In this document: positions 6,941 to 8,400 of the stretch, piece after piece
Numbering within the stretch: the first letter of the stretch is position 1
Layout of the letters: each line of letters opens with the position of its first letter
From: Halorhodospira sp.
GTDB lineage: Bacteria; Pseudomonadota; Gammaproteobacteria; Nitrococcales; Halorhodospiraceae
DNA length: 8,400 nt
Direction of reading: 5' to 3'
NCBI GenBank assembly: GCA_007121755.1
Contig: SKJZ01000195.1
Location: 1-8,400, forward strand
The notes under the pieces: generated by a model
The model's database searches: none
What the model was told of the DNA's origin: nothing
What the model saw: only the letters and a program-made list of their open reading frames with translations
Position numbers and translations under genes: made by a program

Positions 6941-7006
6941 GTATACGGCTTGTACGGGAAGCACAGCATCTTAGTGGATCCGAAGTATCGGAGGGAGGGG
7001 GTAAGC
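6941..7006. promoter_or_regulatory. Divergent spacer between lpoA and rsmI
   Basis: These 66 bp must hold, or overlap, start signals for two divergent genes. On the plus strand a strong purine-rich ribosome binding site (GAGGGAGGGG, 6991-7000) precedes rsmI. No good -35/-10 pair is visible on either strand: TTGTAC at 6950-6955 has no -10 at the right distance, and TAAGAT on the minus strand has no -35. Promoters may therefore lie inside the neighbouring coding regions. Confidence 0.4.
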
Positions 7007-7873
7007 ATGTCAAACATCGCCGGCGGGGGCGACCCCGATATCGTCGACGGGGGCGTGTTATGGGTAGTGGCTACCCCTATCGGTAATGCCGACGACGTCA
7101 CTCTGCGGGCGTTGTCCGTTCTCGCCGGCGCCGATCTGGTGGCGGCGGAGGATACCCGGCGGACCGGCCTCCTGCTGTCACGGCACGGCATCCGGACGAA
7201 GTTGGTCAGCCTCCATGAACACAACGAGCAGGCACGGATTCCCCGTATACTCCGAACGCTGTGCGGTGGACGACAGGTCGCGCTGGTTAGTGACGCCGGG
7301 ACGCCTTTGATCAGTGATCCGGGGTTCCGGTTGGTGTCGGCCGCTGTCGATGCCGGGGTGGCGGTACGGCCCGTTCCGGGGGCTTCCTCCATCACCGCGG
7401 CGCTCTCCGTGGCCGCGTTGCCTACCGACCGTTTCGTATTCGAGGGCTTTTTGCCGTCGCGCCGTTCCGCCCGCCGGGCGGTACTGGAGCGGCTGCGACA
7501 CGAGCCGCGGACGGTTGTCGCGCTGGAGTCGGCTCATCGTATCGTGGAGAGCCTGGCGGACTTGGCCGACATCGTGGACGAGGCGAGGCGGATGGCGTTG
7601 GCACGAGAGTTGACCAAGCGGTATGAGACCGTGCTGCGGGGCGCGATCCGCGAGGTGGCGCGTACTGTGGCCGAGCAGCCGGAGCAGAGGAAAGGCGAGT
7701 TTGTGCTGGTCATCGAGGGGGGCGCCCAGGCGCCGCCGGCCGGCCGGCCGGCCGACGACGTCCTCGATGCGCTGCTGGCCGAACTCCCGCTAAAACAGGC
7801 GGCCAGGTTGGCGGCCAAAATCACCGGGGAGAAAAAGAACGCGCTCTACCAGCGCGCCCTTGCCCGCCGATAG
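7007..7873 (+). CDS. rsmI: 16S rRNA (cytidine1402-2'-O)-methyltransferase
   Basis: This 288-residue protein is RsmI (YraL), which methylates the 2'-OH of C1402 in 16S rRNA near the decoding centre using S-adenosylmethionine. It has the tetrapyrrole-methylase fold. The markers are LWVVATPIGNADDVTLRAL at 18-36, AAEDTRRTGLLL at 46-57, VSDAGTPLISDPGFRLV at 94-110, the loop VPGASS at 123-128, FEGFLP at 145-150, ESAHRI at 174-179 and ARELTKRYE at 199-207. A C-terminal helical part (about 247-288) ends in LKQAARLAAKITGEKKNALYQRAL, the usual family tail. The ATG at 7007 is chosen because GAGGGAGGGG sits just upstream and the protein then starts near the first strand. The open frame extends far upstream, but only as an antisense shadow of lpoA. 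It converges on rnpB with only about a dozen bases between them. Confidence 0.96.
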   Translation: MSNIAGGGDPDIVDGGVLWVVATPIGNADDVTLRALSVLAGADLVAAEDTRRTGLLLSRHGIRTKLVSLHEHNEQARIPRILRTLCGGRQVALVSDAGTPLISDPGFRLVSAAVDAGVAVRPVPGASSITAALSVAALPTDRFVFEGFLPSRRSARRAVLERLRHEPRTVVALESAHRIVESLADLADIVDEARRMALARELTKRYETVLRGAIREVARTVAEQPEQRKGEFVLVIEGGAQAPPAGRPADDVLDALLAELPLKQAARLAAKITGEKKNALYQRALARR

Positions 7874-7888
7874 GCGAGACGGGGAAAA

Positions 7889-8244
<356 letters not shown>

Positions 8245-8250
8245 GAACCA

Positions 8251-8259
8251 ATTATACCA
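8251..8259 (-). promoter_or_regulatory. Extended -10 promoter of rnpB
   Basis: On the minus strand the sequence TGGTATAAT occupies 8259-8251. It is a perfect consensus TATAAT with the TGn extension. Transcription would start about seven bases downstream near 8244, which agrees with the 5' side of P1. At the -35 position (around 8274-8280) only CCAACCG is seen, a poor match, so the extended -10 probably carries recognition by the housekeeping sigma factor. Confidence 0.8.
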
Positions 8260-8338
8260 GACGGCACGGCGGCCGGTTGGAGGTGGTCCCGGGCCCCGTT
8301 ACGAATGTTATGGAACGTATTGCCGGGGCGGGGTTACT

Positions 8339-8400
8339 GCCGGGCGGCCTCCGGACGCGCCGAGCATCGGAGGCCGATCAGGACTCCGCGAAGCGGAGAG
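8339..8400. repeat. Palindrome-rich intergenic repeat, right copy (inverted)
   Basis: The reverse complement of these 62 bases equals positions 38-99 except at three positions (59/62). In this copy the larger hairpin is perfect: GGCCTCCG and CGGAGGCC, 8 bp each, separated by 14 bases. It is followed by the small CTCCGC/GCGGAG stem around a GAA triloop. The element runs to the window edge and probably continues to the right, as the left copy has 37 more bases with another hairpin on that side. It lies about 80 bp upstream of the rnpB promoter box. Confidence 0.85.

Noticed and set aside
6695..7006. N-terminal extension of rsmI by 104 codons
   Set aside because: The extension overlaps the 5' part of lpoA in antisense, has no family similarity, and the ATG at 7007 has a strong ribosome binding site at the right distance.

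Overview
The window is a compact, GC-rich block of housekeeping genes from a gammaproteobacterium. The gene order supports this: bc1 complex genes followed by sspA-sspB, then convergent gmhA/diaA-yraN-lpoA, then divergent rsmI and rnpB. From memory this is the arrangement in Pseudomonas-like genomes, where ribosomal protein genes (rplM-rpsI) lie to the left and mraZ with the division cluster to the right. GC content, acidic proteins and cytochrome b style would suit an Ectothiorhodospiraceae-type lineage, but that placement is inference.

Layout. Positions 1-105 hold a structured, palindrome-rich repeat. Positions 260-2846 carry petA, petB and petC (Rieske protein, cytochrome b, cytochrome c1), joined by two 1-bp TAATG stop/start overlaps, so they are almost certainly one translationally coupled operon. 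After a GC-rich hairpin come sspA (from about 2895) and sspB (3529-3930) on the same strand. On the minus strand, converging on sspB, is an operon read from right to left: lpoA (outer-membrane lipoprotein activator of PBP1A), yraN (UPF0102) and gmhA (phosphoheptose isomerase of the DiaA/GmhA SIS family). rsmI (16S rRNA C1402 2'-O-methyltransferase) diverges from lpoA and converges on rnpB (RNase P RNA, minus strand, about 7889-8244), which has an extended -10 promoter. The window ends in a second copy of the left-hand repeat, inverted.

Functions. The pet genes build the quinol:cytochrome c oxidoreductase of the respiratory chain. SspA binds RNA polymerase in starvation and acid stress. SspB delivers ssrA-tagged and other substrates to ClpXP. 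lpoA, gmhA and the neighbouring yraN belong to envelope biogenesis (peptidoglycan and LPS heptose) or are linked to it by position. rsmI and rnpB serve the translation machinery.

I see no defence, mobile, biosynthetic or clearly novel system. The most notable non-coding signal is a 62-bp inverted repeat (59/62 identical) at 38-99 and 8339-8400 that brackets the whole gene block. Secondary points are a PVWY variant of the cytochrome b PEWY motif, and a GmhA/DiaA protein that keeps the metal-site residues lost in E. coli DiaA.
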